In this document: piece by piece, positions 46,806 through 56,676 of the stretch
How positions within the stretch are numbered: the first letter of the stretch is position 1
Layout of the letters: the number at the start of each line of letters is the position of its first letter
Source of the DNA: Solibacillus daqui
GTDB lineage: Bacteria; Bacillota; Bacilli; Bacillales_A; Planococcaceae
NCBI RefSeq assembly: GCF_028747805.1
Contig: NZ_CP114887.1
Span: 489,501-553,500 of the forward strand
Length of the DNA: 64,000 nucleotides
Reading direction: 5' to 3'
Made by a program: the position numbers and the translations under genes
The notes under the pieces: model-generated
Seen by the model: the letters and a program-made list of their open reading frames with translations, nothing else
The model's database searches: none
Told to the model about the DNA's origin: nothing

Positions 46806-47456
46806 ATGAAATTTTTTATCGATACAGCAAACTTTGATGAGATCAAAGAAGCATATAACTGGGGAATTTTATCAGGCGTAACGACAAACCCATCATTAGT
46901 AGCAAAAGAATCCGGCGTTAATTTCCACGATCGTTTACGTGAAATCGCGGAATTAGTAAATGGTTCAGTTTCGGGTGAAGTTATTTCTCTAGACGCTGAA
47001 GGCATGATTCGTGAAGGGGAAGAGCTAGCAGCCATTCACCCAAATATCACAGTGAAATTACCAATGACGCCAGCTGGTTTACAAGCTTGCCGTCACTTCG
47101 CAAATAAAGGGATTAAAACAAACGTAACATTAATTTTTTCTGCAAACCAAGCATTAATGGCTGCTCGTGCAGGTGCAACGTATGTATCACCATTTATCGG
47201 TCGTTTAGACGATATTGGCCAAGATGGTTCAGAATTAATTTCAACGATTGCAGAAATGTTTGCGATTCACGGTATTGAAACAGAAATTATCGCTGCATCG
47301 ATTCGTCACCCACAACATATCCAAGCAGCAGCTTTAGCGGGTGCGCATATTGCAACAACACCATTTAAAGTATTACAACAATTGTTCAAACATCCATTAA
47401 CAGACAAAGGAATTGAAGGATTTTTAGCGGATTGGGCAAAGCGAGAAGGGAAATAA
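46806..47456 (+). CDS. fsa: Fructose-6-phosphate aldolase/transaldolase (TalC/YwjH family)
   Basis: A 216-aa short transaldolase-family TIM barrel. '[16 protein letters not shown]' opens the protein; the Schiff-base Lys is in '[13 protein letters not shown]' (about residue 84); '[10 protein letters not shown]' is also conserved. Short-form enzymes of this type act as transaldolases in Bacillus. TGGAGGAAA is upstream. Downstream of fbaA in all related genomes. Confidence 0.9.
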   Translation: MKFFIDTANFDEIKEAYNWGILSGVTTNPSLVAKESGVNFHDRLREIAELVNGSVSGEVISLDAEGMIREGEELAAIHPNITVKLPMTPAGLQACRHFANKGIKTNVTLIFSANQALMAARAGATYVSPFIGRLDDIGQDGSELISTIAEMFAIHGIETEIIAASIRHPQHIQAAALAGAHIATTPFKVLQQLFKHPLTDKGIEGFLADWAKREGK

Positions 47457-47517
47457 TAAGACTAACCTTTAAAAGCTTCTTGTAATTGTTCAATTGTAAA
47501 GTAAGGGAGAACTCAAA

Positions 47518-48795
47518 ATGGATGTTTATAAAATTAAGGGCGGAAATCGTCTACAAGGTAAAGTAACAGTAAGTGGCGCTAAAAATAGTGCGGTCGCTTT
47601 GATTCCTGCATCAATTTTGGCAGGTTCTTCCGTTACGATTGACGGAATTCCTGAAATTTCAGATGCATGGACGTTAAAAGCACTATTAGAAGAAATTGGC
47701 GGAGAAGTGTCATTTGAAAATGGCATAATGACGATTGACCCTACAAAAATGGTTGCAATGCCTTTACCAAACGGAAACGTTAAGAAGTTGCGCGCATCGT
47801 ATTATATGATGGGTGCGATGCTAGGACGTTTTAAAAAGGCAGTTATCGGTTTACCAGGCGGCTGTTTTTTAGGTCCTCGACCAATCGATCAGCATATTAA
47901 AGGCTTTGAAGCATTGGGTGCAAAGGTAACAAACGAGCACGGTGCAATTTATTTGCGTGCGGATGAGCTAATCGGTGCGAAAATTTATTTAGACGTTGCA
48001 AGTGTAGGCGCGACAATTAACATTATGTTAGCTGCAGTGCGTGCAAAAGGGAAAACAATTATCGAAAACGCTGCAAAAGAACCGGAAATTATCGATGTAG
48101 CAACCCTGTTAACAAATATGGGTGCCAATATTAAAGGTGCAGGTACAAGTGTTATTCGTATTGAAGGTGTCGAAGAGCTTAATGGCACGAATCATACGAT
48201 TATTCCTGACCGTATCGAAGCAGCGACTTTTATGATTATGGCTGCTGCAGTGGGGGATGGTGTACTAATCGATAATGTCATTCCCCTGCACTTAGAGGCA
48301 GTAACCGCAAAGCTACGTGAAATGGGCGTAAAAATTGAAGAAAACGAAGAAAGTGTTTACATCCCGAAACACGAAAAATTCCGTGCGGTCGATGTTAAAA
48401 CACAGGTTTATCCAGGTTTCCCGACAGATGTACAGCAGCCATTAGCTGTGTTAATGACCCAATCGGAAGGTACATCAAAAGTAACGGACACAATTTATTC
48501 TGCTCGCTTTAAACATATCGATGAATTGCGCCGCATGAATGCAAAAGCGCGTGTGGAAGGTAGTACAGCAATTATCCAAGGTCCGTCTGCTTTAGAGGGA
48601 TCTGCAGTAACTGCAACTGACCTTCGAGCGGGTGCCGCACTTGTTTTAGCAGGATTAATTGCAAAGGGTGAAACAGAAATTCACGACATTTATCATATAG
48701 AACGTGGTTATAGCGAGCTAATCCAAAAGCTTTGTGCACTTGGTGCAGATATTCGCAAAGAATCAATCATGGTAAATACAAATAATAAGGCGTAA
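47518..48795 (+). CDS. murZ: UDP-N-acetylglucosamine 1-carboxyvinyltransferase (MurA2/MurZ)
   Basis: A 425-aa EPSP-synthase-fold enzyme for the first committed step of peptidoglycan synthesis. Active-site Cys116 is in '[13 protein letters not shown]', which predicts fosfomycin sensitivity; '[12 protein letters not shown]' (about 20-31) is the PEP-binding N-terminal motif. The location after the transaldolase gene identifies it as the second paralogue (murAB/murZ). AAGGGAG is upstream of the ATG. Confidence 0.94.
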   Translation: MDVYKIKGGNRLQGKVTVSGAKNSAVALIPASILAGSSVTIDGIPEISDAWTLKALLEEIGGEVSFENGIMTIDPTKMVAMPLPNGNVKKLRASYYMMGAMLGRFKKAVIGLPGGCFLGPRPIDQHIKGFEALGAKVTNEHGAIYLRADELIGAKIYLDVASVGATINIMLAAVRAKGKTIIENAAKEPEIIDVATLLTNMGANIKGAGTSVIRIEGVEELNGTNHTIIPDRIEAATFMIMAAAVGDGVLIDNVIPLHLEAVTAKLREMGVKIEENEESVYIPKHEKFRAVDVKTQVYPGFPTDVQQPLAVLMTQSEGTSKVTDTIYSARFKHIDELRRMNAKARVEGSTAIIQGPSALEGSAVTATDLRAGAALVLAGLIAKGETEIHDIYHIERGYSELIQKLCALGADIRKESIMVNTNNKA

Positions 48796-48848
48796 AATGG
48801 CGTAAGACAGTTTCGGTTTTAACCGAACAATCAGGAGGCAAATATAAA

Positions 48849-49814
48849 ATGGAACGTAGTTTATCAATGGAAGTAGTTCGTGTAACAGAAGCAGCAGCAA
48901 TTGCATCAGCAAAATGGATGGGACGCGGACTAAAAAATGAAGCAGACGACGCAGCAACAACAGCAATGCGTGTCATGTTTGATACAATCCCAATGCATGC
49001 GACAGTTGTAATTGGTGAAGGTGAAATGGATGAAGCGCCAATGCTTTACATCGGTGAAGAATTAGGACTTCGTAACGGCGGACCGGAAGTTGATATTGCA
49101 GTCGATCCATTAGAAGGAACAAATATCGTAGCAAAAGGTACTAACGGTGCAATGACAGTTCTTGCAATTGCAGACCGTGGCAATCTTTTAAATGCGCCAG
49201 ATATGTACATGGAAAAAATTGCTGTTGGCCCAGAAGCAGCAGGTAAAGTAGATATTAACGCATCTGTAACATATAACTTATTACAAGTGGCAAAAGCGAA
49301 AAACAAAGACATCTCAGACGTAGTGGCAACATTACTGGACCGTCCACGTCATCAGCATATCGTTGATGAGATTCGTGAAGCAGGCGCGCGTATTAAATTT
49401 ATCCAAGACGGGGATGTAGGTGCTGCAATTAATACAGCATTCGACGAAACGGGTATTGACATTATGTTCGGTATGGGTGGCGCACCAGAGGGCGTTATCT
49501 CAGCAGTTGCATTAAAATGTTTAGGTGGCGATTTCCAAGCGAAATTAGTACCGGAAGACGAAGAACAATTAGAGCGATGCAAAAAAATGGGCATCGACGT
49601 AGACAAAGTGTTAATGATGGATGACTTAGTAAAAGGCGATGATGCTATTTTCGCAGCTACAGCAGTAACAGACTCAGAGCTTTTACGTGGTGTTCAATAC
49701 AAAGGTTCTTATGCGTTAACACATTCAGTAGTAATGCGTGCAAAGTCAGGGACAGTTCGCTTTATCGAAGGGCGTCACAGTATTGCTAAAAAACCAAAAT
49801 ATGGTCAAAAATAA
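48849..49814 (+). CDS. glpX: Class II fructose-1,6-bisphosphatase GlpX
   Basis: A 321-aa Li-sensitive-phosphatase-fold enzyme for gluconeogenesis. Metal-site motifs are '[11 protein letters not shown]' (about 57-67) and '[11 protein letters not shown]' (about 82-92); '[11 protein letters not shown]' is in the C-terminal half. CAGGAGG is upstream. A terminator is found about 105 bases after the stop. Confidence 0.94.
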   Translation: MERSLSMEVVRVTEAAAIASAKWMGRGLKNEADDAATTAMRVMFDTIPMHATVVIGEGEMDEAPMLYIGEELGLRNGGPEVDIAVDPLEGTNIVAKGTNGAMTVLAIADRGNLLNAPDMYMEKIAVGPEAAGKVDINASVTYNLLQVAKAKNKDISDVVATLLDRPRHQHIVDEIREAGARIKFIQDGDVGAAINTAFDETGIDIMFGMGGAPEGVISAVALKCLGGDFQAKLVPEDEEQLERCKKMGIDVDKVLMMDDLVKGDDAIFAATAVTDSELLRGVQYKGSYALTHSVVMRAKSGTVRFIEGRHSIAKKPKYGQK

Positions 49815-49919
49815 CGTTCAAAAGTATAAATGATTTTTATCTTTATATAAGCGGGTGTCCAAACATTTGCTATAAAGAAAAAATACTATTTCCACTTCAT
49901 TTACGCTATTATATACTTA

Positions 49920-49950
49920 ATGCCCGGTGATCTTTTACCGGGCATCTTTC
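49920..49950 (+). terminator. Rho-independent terminator downstream of glpX
   Basis: ATGCCCGGT (49920-49928) pairs perfectly with ACCGGGCAT (49937-49945), then CTTTC; the T run is short. About 100 bases both before and after it carry no gene. Confidence 0.65.
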
Positions 49951-50051
49951 AAATAAAAGTAAATATACTTCTTCTACTAAACCCTTAAGTTTGCACACAT
50001 TCAAGTGTTATTACCCACAGACAGAAATTATAAAAAGACTGGAGAAAATTT

Positions 50052-51335
50052 ATGACAGCATTAACAATTGCTCAATTAGAAAGCATGACGTTAAAAGAAT
50101 TATATGCTTTAGCGAAGCAATACAAGTTAACAAATGCGAGTAAACTAAATAAAAAGGAACTGATTTTTGCTATTTTAAAATCTCGTTCTGAACAAGAAGG
50201 CTTCTTTTTCATGGAAGGCGTACTTGAAATTATTCCAACAGATGGCTTTGGCTTCTTACGCCCAATCAATTATTCCCCATCAAAGGAAGATATTTATATT
50301 TCGGCTTCGCAAATTCGTCGTTTTGATTTACGTAACGGGGATAAAGTATCGGGGAAAGTACGTCCTCCGAAAGAAAACGAGCGTTACTATGGGTTATTAC
50401 AAGTCGATGCAGTCAATGGGGAAGACCCTGAAATTGCAAAAGAACGTGTACATTTCCCTGCATTAACGCCACTTTATCCGGATCGTCATATCAAATTAGA
50501 AACAACGTCTACTAATCTATCGACGCGTATCATGGATCTAGTAGCGCCAGTTGGTTTCGGGCAACGTGGTTTAATCGTAGCGCCTCCAAAAGCAGGTAAA
50601 ACATCATTATTAAAAGAAATTGCTAATTCAATTACAACAAATTACCCTGAGGCAGAGTTAATCGTGTTACTAATCGATGAACGTCCAGAAGAGGTAACAG
50701 ATATTGAGCGTTCGGTAAAAGCGGATGTCGTATCATCGACATTTGACCAAGTCCCTGAAAATCACGTAAAAGTAGCAGAAATGGTATTAGAGCGTGCGCG
50801 TCGTTTAGTAGAGCATAAGCGTGATGTTATCATCTTAATGGATTCCATTACACGTCTTGCTCGAGCGTACAATTTAGTCATTCCACCAAGCGGCCGTACG
50901 TTGTCAGGTGGTATTGACCCAGCTGCGTTCCACCGTCCTAAACGCTTCTTTGGTTCAGCACGTAATATTGAAGATGGCGGAAGCTTAACAATTTTAGCGA
51001 CAGCACTTGTTGATACAGGAAGCCGTATGGACGAAGTAATTTACGAAGAATTTAAAGGTACTGGTAATCTAGAGTTACACTTAGATCGTAATTTAGCAGA
51101 ACGTCGTATTTTCCCTGCACTTGATATTCGCCGCTCAGGTACGCGTAAAGAAGAGCTGCTTATTCCGAAAGATCAGCTTGATAAATTATGGGCAATTCGT
51201 AAAACATTTAGCGATTCTTCAGATTTTGCAGAGAAGTTTTTACGCAAATTACGTCCAACAAAAACAAACGAAGAGTTTTTCGCGAAGCTTGATGCAGATA
51301 TGAAAAAAGCGACGAATGGTAAAGGATTGCTATAA
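50052..51335 (+). CDS. rho: Transcription termination factor Rho
   Basis: A 427-aa hexameric RNA helicase. The Rho_N helical domain is at about 5-45, the cold-shock-like RNA-binding domain at about 55-125 ('[20 protein letters not shown]' region), and the RecA-like ATPase after that, with Walker A 'APPKAGKTS' (about 178-186). The Q-loop 'ATNGKGLL' end is conserved. Full length. CTGGAG is upstream of the ATG. Confidence 0.96.
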   Translation: MTALTIAQLESMTLKELYALAKQYKLTNASKLNKKELIFAILKSRSEQEGFFFMEGVLEIIPTDGFGFLRPINYSPSKEDIYISASQIRRFDLRNGDKVSGKVRPPKENERYYGLLQVDAVNGEDPEIAKERVHFPALTPLYPDRHIKLETTSTNLSTRIMDLVAPVGFGQRGLIVAPPKAGKTSLLKEIANSITTNYPEAELIVLLIDERPEEVTDIERSVKADVVSSTFDQVPENHVKVAEMVLERARRLVEHKRDVIILMDSITRLARAYNLVIPPSGRTLSGGIDPAAFHRPKRFFGSARNIEDGGSLTILATALVDTGSRMDEVIYEEFKGTGNLELHLDRNLAERRIFPALDIRRSGTRKEELLIPKDQLDKLWAIRKTFSDSSDFAEKFLRKLRPTKTNEEFFAKLDADMKKATNGKGLL

Positions 51336-51360
51336 AGGATTGAAACTATAAATTAAATAC

Positions 51361-51389
51361 TTGCAACATAAAATTAATCTTGTTATAAT
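51361..51389 (+). promoter_or_regulatory. Sigma-A promoter of rpmE
   Basis: TTGCAA (51361-51366), 17-base spacer, TATAAT (51384-51389). Transcription from about 51396 leaves a leader of about 125 nt before rpmE. Confidence 0.75.
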
Positions 51390-51395
51390 TATTTA

Positions 51396-51510
51396 GGTAT
51401 GTATCGTGCACATATATAGCTGACCTCAAACATTGCTTAGCAGTGATATATTCGGGCTATGTAAGGTGCAGTACGAAAATACTCTGTTCCAGATGGTTCA
51501 GGGCGAGAGG
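51396..51510 (+). promoter_or_regulatory. Structured rpmE leader, candidate L31-binding autoregulatory RNA
   Basis: A long-range stem pairs GTGCACATATATAGC (about 51406-51420) with GCTATGTAAGGTGCA (about 51456-51470), allowing short bulges. It encloses the hairpin CATTGC/GCAGTG. Leaders that bind L31 are described for Firmicutes rpmE; whether this one matches the published consensus I could not test. Confidence 0.5.
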
Positions 51511-51521
51511 AGAAAACGAAT

Positions 51522-51722
51522 ATGAAACAAGGTATCCACCCAGATTACAAAACTGCAACAGTAACTTGCTCTTGCGGTAACTCATTTGAAACTGGTTCAG
51601 TAAAAGAAAAGATCGTTGTCGAGTTCTGTAACGAATGTCACCCATTCTACACAGGTCGTCAAAAGTTCGCTTCTGCTGACGGTCGTGTTGATAAATTCAA
51701 CAAAAAATACGGTATCAAGTAA
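51522..51722 (+). CDS. rpmE: 50S ribosomal protein L31, zinc-binding type
   Basis: A 66-aa L31 with the CXXC-type cysteines C16, C18, C36 and C39, so this is the zinc-containing (C+) form. The paralogous zinc-free form, if any, is not in this window. GAGAGGAG precedes the ATG. Own promoter, structured leader and terminator: a monocistronic unit. Confidence 0.96.
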   Translation: MKQGIHPDYKTATVTCSCGNSFETGSVKEKIVVEFCNECHPFYTGRQKFASADGRVDKFNKKYGIK

Positions 51723-51730
51723 TATCGTTA

Positions 51731-51763
51731 CCCATTTCCACATTTGTGGAGATGGGTTTTTTT
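51731..51763 (+). terminator. Rho-independent terminator of rpmE
   Basis: CCCATTTCCACA (51731-51742) pairs with TGTGGAGATGGG (51745-51756), one G-U pair, then TTTTTTT. Confidence 0.85.
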
Positions 51764-51912
51764 ATGTTCTTTCAACATGGTATAATCAATAGAAAAAATG
51801 TAATATTAGATAGATGATTGTAGGTGCTAATCATTTAGAGTGGGAAGTAGCAAGCTTCAACAGTCATTAAAAATGATTAGAAATTAAAATAGGCCGAGTG
51901 AGAGAACATTTT

Positions 51913-51960
51913 CTAAAAAGAGGATGTCCCGGAATTACTTCTTGGACATCCTCTTTTTAG
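51913..51960. repeat. Dispersed palindrome copy E, in the tdk leader
   Basis: CTAAAAAGAGGATGTCC (51913-51929) pairs perfectly (17 bp) with GGACATCCTCTTTTTAG (51944-51960). It is the longest copy and lies only 39 bases before the tdk start, well after rpmE's own terminator, so it may attenuate tdk. An earlier stem, CTAATCATTT/AAATGATTAG, lies at about 51828-51877. Confidence 0.8.
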
Positions 51961-51998
51961 AGAGACTTTTCAGGAAAGTATGAAATGGGGTATTTAAG

Positions 51999-52571
51999 AT
52001 GGCACAATTATTTTACAAACATGGTGCGATGAATAGCGGGAAATCGATTGAAATTTTAAAAGTCGCACACAATTATGAAGAACAACAAAAAGCAGTATTA
52101 ATTTTCACCTCAGGTATTGATACACGTGATGAGGTTGGGACTGTTTCAAGTCGTATCGGATTGCGTCGCCCTGCAATAGCGGTATTTGAAGATACGAATC
52201 TATATGAAATCGTAAAACAGCATAATGAAAAATTGTATTGTGTATTAGTCGATGAAGTCCAGTTTTTATCAAAAGAGCATGTTCTACAATTAACACAAAT
52301 CGTCGATGAATTAAATATTCCTGTAATGGGCTTTGGCTTAAAAAATGATTTCCAAAACGAACTTTTTGAAGGAAGCCGCTATATGATGATTTATGCTGAC
52401 AAAATTGAGGAGATGAAAACCATTTGCTGGTTCTGTCACAAAAAAGCGACGATGAATTTACGTGTCGATGAAAATAAAAAGCCGGTGCGCACAGGTGATC
52501 AAATTCAAATTGGGGGTAATGATAGCTATTACCCAGTATGTCGCCAATGTCATACAAACCCACCATTATAA
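51999..52571 (+). CDS. tdk: Thymidine kinase
   Basis: A 190-aa type II thymidine kinase for pyrimidine salvage. The P-loop is '[12 protein letters not shown]' (about 9-20), the catalytic region '[13 protein letters not shown]' (about 83-95), and the zinc cysteines 'CWFCHKK' and 'CRQCH' (about 145-148 and 183-186). The ribosome site is weak (AATGGGG). Its leader contains a terminator-like palindrome. Confidence 0.94.
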   Translation: MAQLFYKHGAMNSGKSIEILKVAHNYEEQQKAVLIFTSGIDTRDEVGTVSSRIGLRRPAIAVFEDTNLYEIVKQHNEKLYCVLVDEVQFLSKEHVLQLTQIVDELNIPVMGFGLKNDFQNELFEGSRYMMIYADKIEEMKTICWFCHKKATMNLRVDENKKPVRTGDQIQIGGNDSYYPVCRQCHTNPPL

Positions 52572-52720
52572 ACGGTATAGAAATTCAAGAAAGTTTCAGC
52601 ATATAGGTAGCAACAAGCGCGGAATTTCTTTATACTAATATAGGTACATTTTACAATGATTCTATGGTTTGAATCGATTGACAATATATATTAATGTTTT
52701 GTTTTATGATGAAATTTACT

Positions 52721-52797
52721 GTTGCTTGAAGCGGAGAGAATCGACTCCAAGGGCAGCGAGCAACTTTTATAAAAACAAAACCTAAAAATTCTCTCTA
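52721..52797 (+). promoter_or_regulatory. prfA leader with alternative base pairing near the ribosome site
   Basis: GTTGCT (52721-52726) pairs with AGCAAC (52759-52764) around GGAG/CTCC (52733-52736/52745-52748). Alternatively GAGAGAAT (52734-52741) pairs with ATTCTCTC (52788-52795), which borders the AGAGGTG ribosome site of prfA. The two folds exclude each other. Confidence 0.4.
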
Positions 52798-52810
52798 GAG
52801 GTGAAAATAG

Positions 52811-53887
52811 ATGTTTGATCGTTTACAAGCGGTTGAAGACCGTTACGAAAGATTAAATGAATTACTAAGTGATCCGGATATCGTTAGTGATTCGAATAAA
52901 TTACGCGAGTATTCTAAAGAACAATCGGATATTCAAGAGATGGTAGACGTATATCGCGAATACAAATCCGTAAAAGAGCAATTAGCTGATACACGTGAGC
53001 TGATGGAAATGGAAAAAGATGCAGAAATGCTAGACATGATGAAGGAAGAGTTTAATGATTTAAACAAACAAGTTCCTGATTTAGAGGATCGTCTACGTAT
53101 TTTATTAATTCCAAAAGACCCGAACGACTCTAAAAACGTAATTATGGAGGTTCGTGGCGCAGCAGGTGGGGACGAAGCTAATATTTTTGCGGGCGACTTA
53201 TTCCGTATGTATACACGCTATGCAGAAACGCAAGGCTGGAAAATCGACATTATGGAAGCCACGCCAAACCCTGCTGGTGGATACAAAGAAGTGATCTTCA
53301 TGATTAATGGTCAAGGTGCTTATTCAAAATTCAAGTATGAAAATGGCGCACACCGTGTACAACGTGTCCCAGCGACAGAGTCACAAGGCCGTATTCACAC
53401 GTCTACAGCAACAGTAGCGTGTTTACCAGAAGTACATGTTGAAGAAGTAGAAATTCATGAAAAAGATATCCGTGTAGACACATTCGCATCATCTGGTGCA
53501 GGTGGTCAATCGGTAAATACAACGATGTCTGCCGTACGTATGACTCACTTACCAACAGGGGTTGTCGTGTCGATGCAAGATGAGCGTTCACAAATTAAAA
53601 ACCGTGAAAAAGCGATGAAAATTTTAGTGGCACGTGTAGCGGATAAACACCGTGCTGAGGCGCAAGCAGAAATCGATTCTACACGTAAGTCGGCAGTTGG
53701 AACAGGCGACCGTTCTGAACGTATTCGTACTTACAACTATCCACAAAACCGTGTAACAGATCACCGTATTGGTTTAACGATTCAAAAATTAGACCAAATC
53801 GTTGAAGGTAAGCTGGATGAAATTATTGATGCACTCATTTTAGATGAGCAAGCAACACGCTTAGCGAACTTAAACGAAAATGCATAA
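52811..53887 (+). CDS. prfA: Peptide chain release factor 1
   Basis: A 358-aa class I release factor. The anticodon-like PAT tripeptide is at 187-189, which defines RF1 (UAA/UAG), and the catalytic GGQ is at 231-233 ('SGAGGQSVN'). AGAGGTG precedes the ATG. The end overlaps prmC by 8 bases; PrmC methylates the GGQ glutamine, so enzyme and substrate are cotranslated. Confidence 0.97.
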   Translation: MFDRLQAVEDRYERLNELLSDPDIVSDSNKLREYSKEQSDIQEMVDVYREYKSVKEQLADTRELMEMEKDAEMLDMMKEEFNDLNKQVPDLEDRLRILLIPKDPNDSKNVIMEVRGAAGGDEANIFAGDLFRMYTRYAETQGWKIDIMEATPNPAGGYKEVIFMINGQGAYSKFKYENGAHRVQRVPATESQGRIHTSTATVACLPEVHVEEVEIHEKDIRVDTFASSGAGGQSVNTTMSAVRMTHLPTGVVVSMQDERSQIKNREKAMKILVARVADKHRAEAQAEIDSTRKSAVGTGDRSERIRTYNYPQNRVTDHRIGLTIQKLDQIVEGKLDEIIDALILDEQATRLANLNENA

Positions 53888-54734
53888 AACAATTTTTGAG
53901 GCCCTTAATTGGGCTTCTTCTTTTTTAGAGAACAATGGTCGCGAAGGAAATGCCGCTAGATTATTATTGCAACATGTATTGCAAACAAATTATTCTGGCT
54001 TAATGATGAAAATGCATGATGAAATTTCAGCAGGACAGATGCAACAGTTTACTGCCTATATCGAGGCCCATGTAAAAGGACGCCCAGTACAATACATTAC
54101 AGGTGTTGAAGAATTTTATGGTCGTACATTTGAAGTAAATGAATCGGTTTTAATTCCACGTCCTGAAACAGAGGAATTAATTGTAGGAACAATAGAGCGC
54201 ATCAATCAATTATTTAACAATAATGATTTAACGCTTGCTGATATTGGAACGGGTAGCGGTGCCATTGCGATTACGATGAAAAAAGAATGTCCAAAATTAG
54301 ATATTACGGCAACCGATCTTTCAACTGCCGCGCTAAAAACAGCGCAGAAAAATGCGAAAGATTTACAGGCAGAACTCACATTTATTGAAGGGGATTTAAC
54401 AGCGCCAATTGCCTATCAAAAATGGGATATTGTTTTATCGAATCCCCCGTATATCGCGTTTGATGATATGTCTTCAATGTCTGATGTTGTTGTCGAGTAT
54501 GAACCGCATAGCGCATTATTTGCTGATGAGGACGGGCTTATTTTATATCGTAAATTGGCAGAGCAATTGCCACCGCTTATGAATATACCGGGTCTGATTG
54601 GCTTAGAAATTGGTTATACACAAGGGGAGACAGTGGCAAATTTCTTCCGTGAGCATTTCCCGCAAGCACAGGTTTCAGTTGTAAAAGACATTAATGGCAA
54701 AGATCGTATGGTATTTTGTGAAATTATTGAATAA
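53880..54734 (+). CDS. prmC: Release factor glutamine N5-methyltransferase PrmC
   Basis: A 284-aa SAM-dependent methyltransferase. An N-terminal helical domain (about 1-75) recognises the release factor; '[11 protein letters not shown]' (90-100) is a family motif; the SAM motif is '[10 protein letters not shown]' (121-130); catalytic NPPY is at 188-191. Coupled to prfA by overlap. Confidence 0.94.
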   Translation: MHKTIFEALNWASSFLENNGREGNAARLLLQHVLQTNYSGLMMKMHDEISAGQMQQFTAYIEAHVKGRPVQYITGVEEFYGRTFEVNESVLIPRPETEELIVGTIERINQLFNNNDLTLADIGTGSGAIAITMKKECPKLDITATDLSTAALKTAQKNAKDLQAELTFIEGDLTAPIAYQKWDIVLSNPPYIAFDDMSSMSDVVVEYEPHSALFADEDGLILYRKLAEQLPPLMNIPGLIGLEIGYTQGETVANFFREHFPQAQVSVVKDINGKDRMVFCEIIE

Positions 54735-54778
54735 AATCTTCTATTCTTGCAAACAATGAGTTGCAAGGGGGAGAGAAC

Positions 54779-55375
54779 ATGTTACATGATTACGAGATTG
54801 TAAAAAAATCAAAATGGTGGATTGCTAGCTGGAAGTTGCTCGCAATGACATTTGTTTTATATAGTGCATTTATAATCATTCCAACAATTGTAGCGGATGT
54901 ACAGGCAGAACGTCAGCAGTTAAATGAACAATTAAAGGTGCGTGTGATTGCAAATAGTTCATCAAAGGCGGATCAGCTTATAAAGCAGCAAGTTGTGGAT
55001 AATATTCAATATGTAATCGAAAGTTCTGATGAATGGACTGTGGATAAACAAGGAATGGACATGATTGTTCAAGAAATTCAAAAAAATTACCCACAATTAA
55101 AATTCCGCTATGAATTTGGGGATAACTTAATGCCGCCGAAATGGCAATTTGGCGAGTTTTATCCACAAAATCATTATTATTCTGTGAACTTTATTATTGG
55201 ACAAGGGCGCGGAGAAAATTGGTTTTGTTCAGTATTTCCAACGCTTTGCGCACCGAAAAAACAAGAAGTAAGTGAACGTCCGCAATTTTATTTGAGCGAA
55301 TGGTGGCACAAAAAGAAAAATAAGAATAATCCACAAATTTCAGAAAATTACCCACAGTCACCTGTGAATTATTAA
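54779..55375 (+). CDS. spoIIR: Stage II sporulation protein R, with DnaA-box-encoding tail
   Basis: A 198-aa protein with one N-terminal TM/signal helix (about 17-38). SpoIIR is made in the forespore and triggers SpoIIGA to process pro-sigma-E. Family landmarks are 'KVRVIANSSSKADQ' (about 53-66) and 'IGQGRGENWFCSVFPTLC' (about 144-161). GGGGGAG before ATG 54779 fixes the start. The C-terminal 25 residues ('NNPQISENYPQS...') are not family-like, and YPQ/VDN-type peptides recur where DnaA boxes lie in the DNA. Slightly short for the family. Confidence 0.88.
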   Translation: MLHDYEIVKKSKWWIASWKLLAMTFVLYSAFIIIPTIVADVQAERQQLNEQLKVRVIANSSSKADQLIKQQVVDNIQYVIESSDEWTVDKQGMDMIVQEIQKNYPQLKFRYEFGDNLMPPKWQFGEFYPQNHYYSVNFIIGQGRGENWFCSVFPTLCAPKKQEVSERPQFYLSEWWHKKKNKNNPQISENYPQSPVNY

Positions 55376-55482
55376 CGATTTGTGGATATAGTACAGAAAA
55401 ATTTATAGAAAGAAGCAGAATAAATGAAGACGTTATTATTAACTGCGGATGAATTTGTGGATAATTCAGAAAATTATACACA
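54994..55482. promoter_or_regulatory. DnaA-box cluster in spoIIR and the ywlC start
   Basis: Perfect TTATNCACA sites: 54994-55002 (-), 55039-55047 (-), 55159-55167 (+), 55456-55464 (-), 55474-55482 (+). One-mismatch sites: 55087, 55117, 55327, 55348, 55363, 55381. Outliers are a one-mismatch site at 55663 and a perfect one at 56535-56543 (-). A random hit is expected once in about 33 kb. In B. subtilis a DnaA-binding cluster is known at ywlB-ywlC, the same neighbourhood. Confidence 0.88.
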
Positions 55483-56458
55483 AGCGGTGGATTTTTTAAA
55501 TAATGGGGAAGTTGTAGCTTTTCCTACTGAAACGGTTTATGGTTTAGGAGCAGTAGCAACGGATGAGCAAGCGGTAAAGAAAATATTTACTGCGAAAGGT
55601 CGACCGTCTGATAATCCACTGATTGTTCATATTGGAACAATTGAAGAAGTGGAAGACTATGCTGTGGATATCCCTGCAGTAGCAAAGAAATGTATGGAAG
55701 CGTTTTGGCCAGGACCGCTTACATTAGTGATGAATGTGAAGCCAAATGTATTGGCAGCTAGTGTGACGCCTGGTATGCAAACGGTAGGACTTCGCATGCC
55801 GGATCATCCTGTTGCACTTAATTTGTTAAAAGCATTAAAAAAACCATTAGCTGCACCAAGTGCCAATCGTAGTGGGAAACCAAGTCCAACGAAAGCAACT
55901 CATGTATTTGAGGATTTACAAGGTATTATTCCTTGTATTTTAGATGGTGGAATCACTGGAATCGGTGTGGAATCAACGGTGCTTGATGTGACATTAGATC
56001 AACCTGTTATTTTACGTCCAGGCGGTGTGACAAAAGAAATGCTTGAGCAAGTGATTGGTTCAGTATTAGAGCCGAACTTTGAGCAGCAAAAAATTGAATC
56101 AACACCAAAAGCACCAGGTATGAAATATACGCATTATGCCCCGGATGCACCGGTCTATTTAATTAACCAAGACAAGAATCAAATTGAGTGTGCGGTAGAA
56201 AAGTTACAGCAACAACAGCACAAAGTAGCTTTGCTAGCCCCACAAAAATTTGACAATATAAATGCCGATTATTTTTTCTCATTTGGGGATGAACATGAGC
56301 TAGCGCAAATGAGTAGTAAACTATACGATGTGTTACGTGCATGCGATAAAACAGATGCCACAATTATTTTAGCAACTGTAACTGAGCGAAAAGGTGTCGG
56401 TACAGCTATTATGAACCGCCTCGAAAAAGCAGCGGGCGGCAATTGGTATCAACAATAA
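55424..56458 (+). CDS. ywlC: L-threonylcarbamoyladenylate synthase (Sua5/YwlC)
   Basis: A 344-aa Sua5-type enzyme for the tRNA modification t6A. The YrdC domain (about 20-210) has 'PTETVYGLGAVA' (about 34-45) and 'KGRPSDNPLIVHI'; the C-terminal Sua5 domain (about 235-344) begins after 'APGMKYTHYAP'. The ATG has AGAAAGAAG upstream. The first codons contain two perfect DnaA boxes. Confidence 0.93.
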   Translation: MKTLLLTADEFVDNSENYTQAVDFLNNGEVVAFPTETVYGLGAVATDEQAVKKIFTAKGRPSDNPLIVHIGTIEEVEDYAVDIPAVAKKCMEAFWPGPLTLVMNVKPNVLAASVTPGMQTVGLRMPDHPVALNLLKALKKPLAAPSANRSGKPSPTKATHVFEDLQGIIPCILDGGITGIGVESTVLDVTLDQPVILRPGGVTKEMLEQVIGSVLEPNFEQQKIESTPKAPGMKYTHYAPDAPVYLINQDKNQIECAVEKLQQQQHKVALLAPQKFDNINADYFFSFGDEHELAQMSSKLYDVLRACDKTDATIILATVTERKGVGTAIMNRLEKAAGGNWYQQ

Positions 56459-56676
56459 TGAAATCCATATTTTACACGGATGATGTGTAGAATGTGGATT
56501 TTTTTTATGTTAAAAAAAAGATTGAAATTCGTATTGTGGATAACTTAAGCGCTTATGTTTATACACCTAAAAAATTTGACTTCGGTTAGCATTGGCGTAT
56601 TTGAATGGGGAAACGCATAACGTATAAGAGGAATGTAGTTTTGTGATTAACAAAAAATAAATGAAAGAAGGCCTTT

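Noticed and set aside
51781..51998. T-box riboswitch before tdk or prfA
   Set aside because: No TGGNACCGCG-like T-box sequence or specifier loop; hairpins are of other types.
53880..53887. prfA/prmC overlap as a frameshift
   Set aside because: Both proteins are full length with intact motifs; an 8-base overlap is normal coupling.
54994..55482. DnaA-box cluster as the chromosomal or a plasmid origin
   Set aside because: No dnaA, dnaN, gyr or rep gene, no AT-rich unwinding tract next to the boxes, and the neighbourhood is the ywl region, far from oriC gene order.
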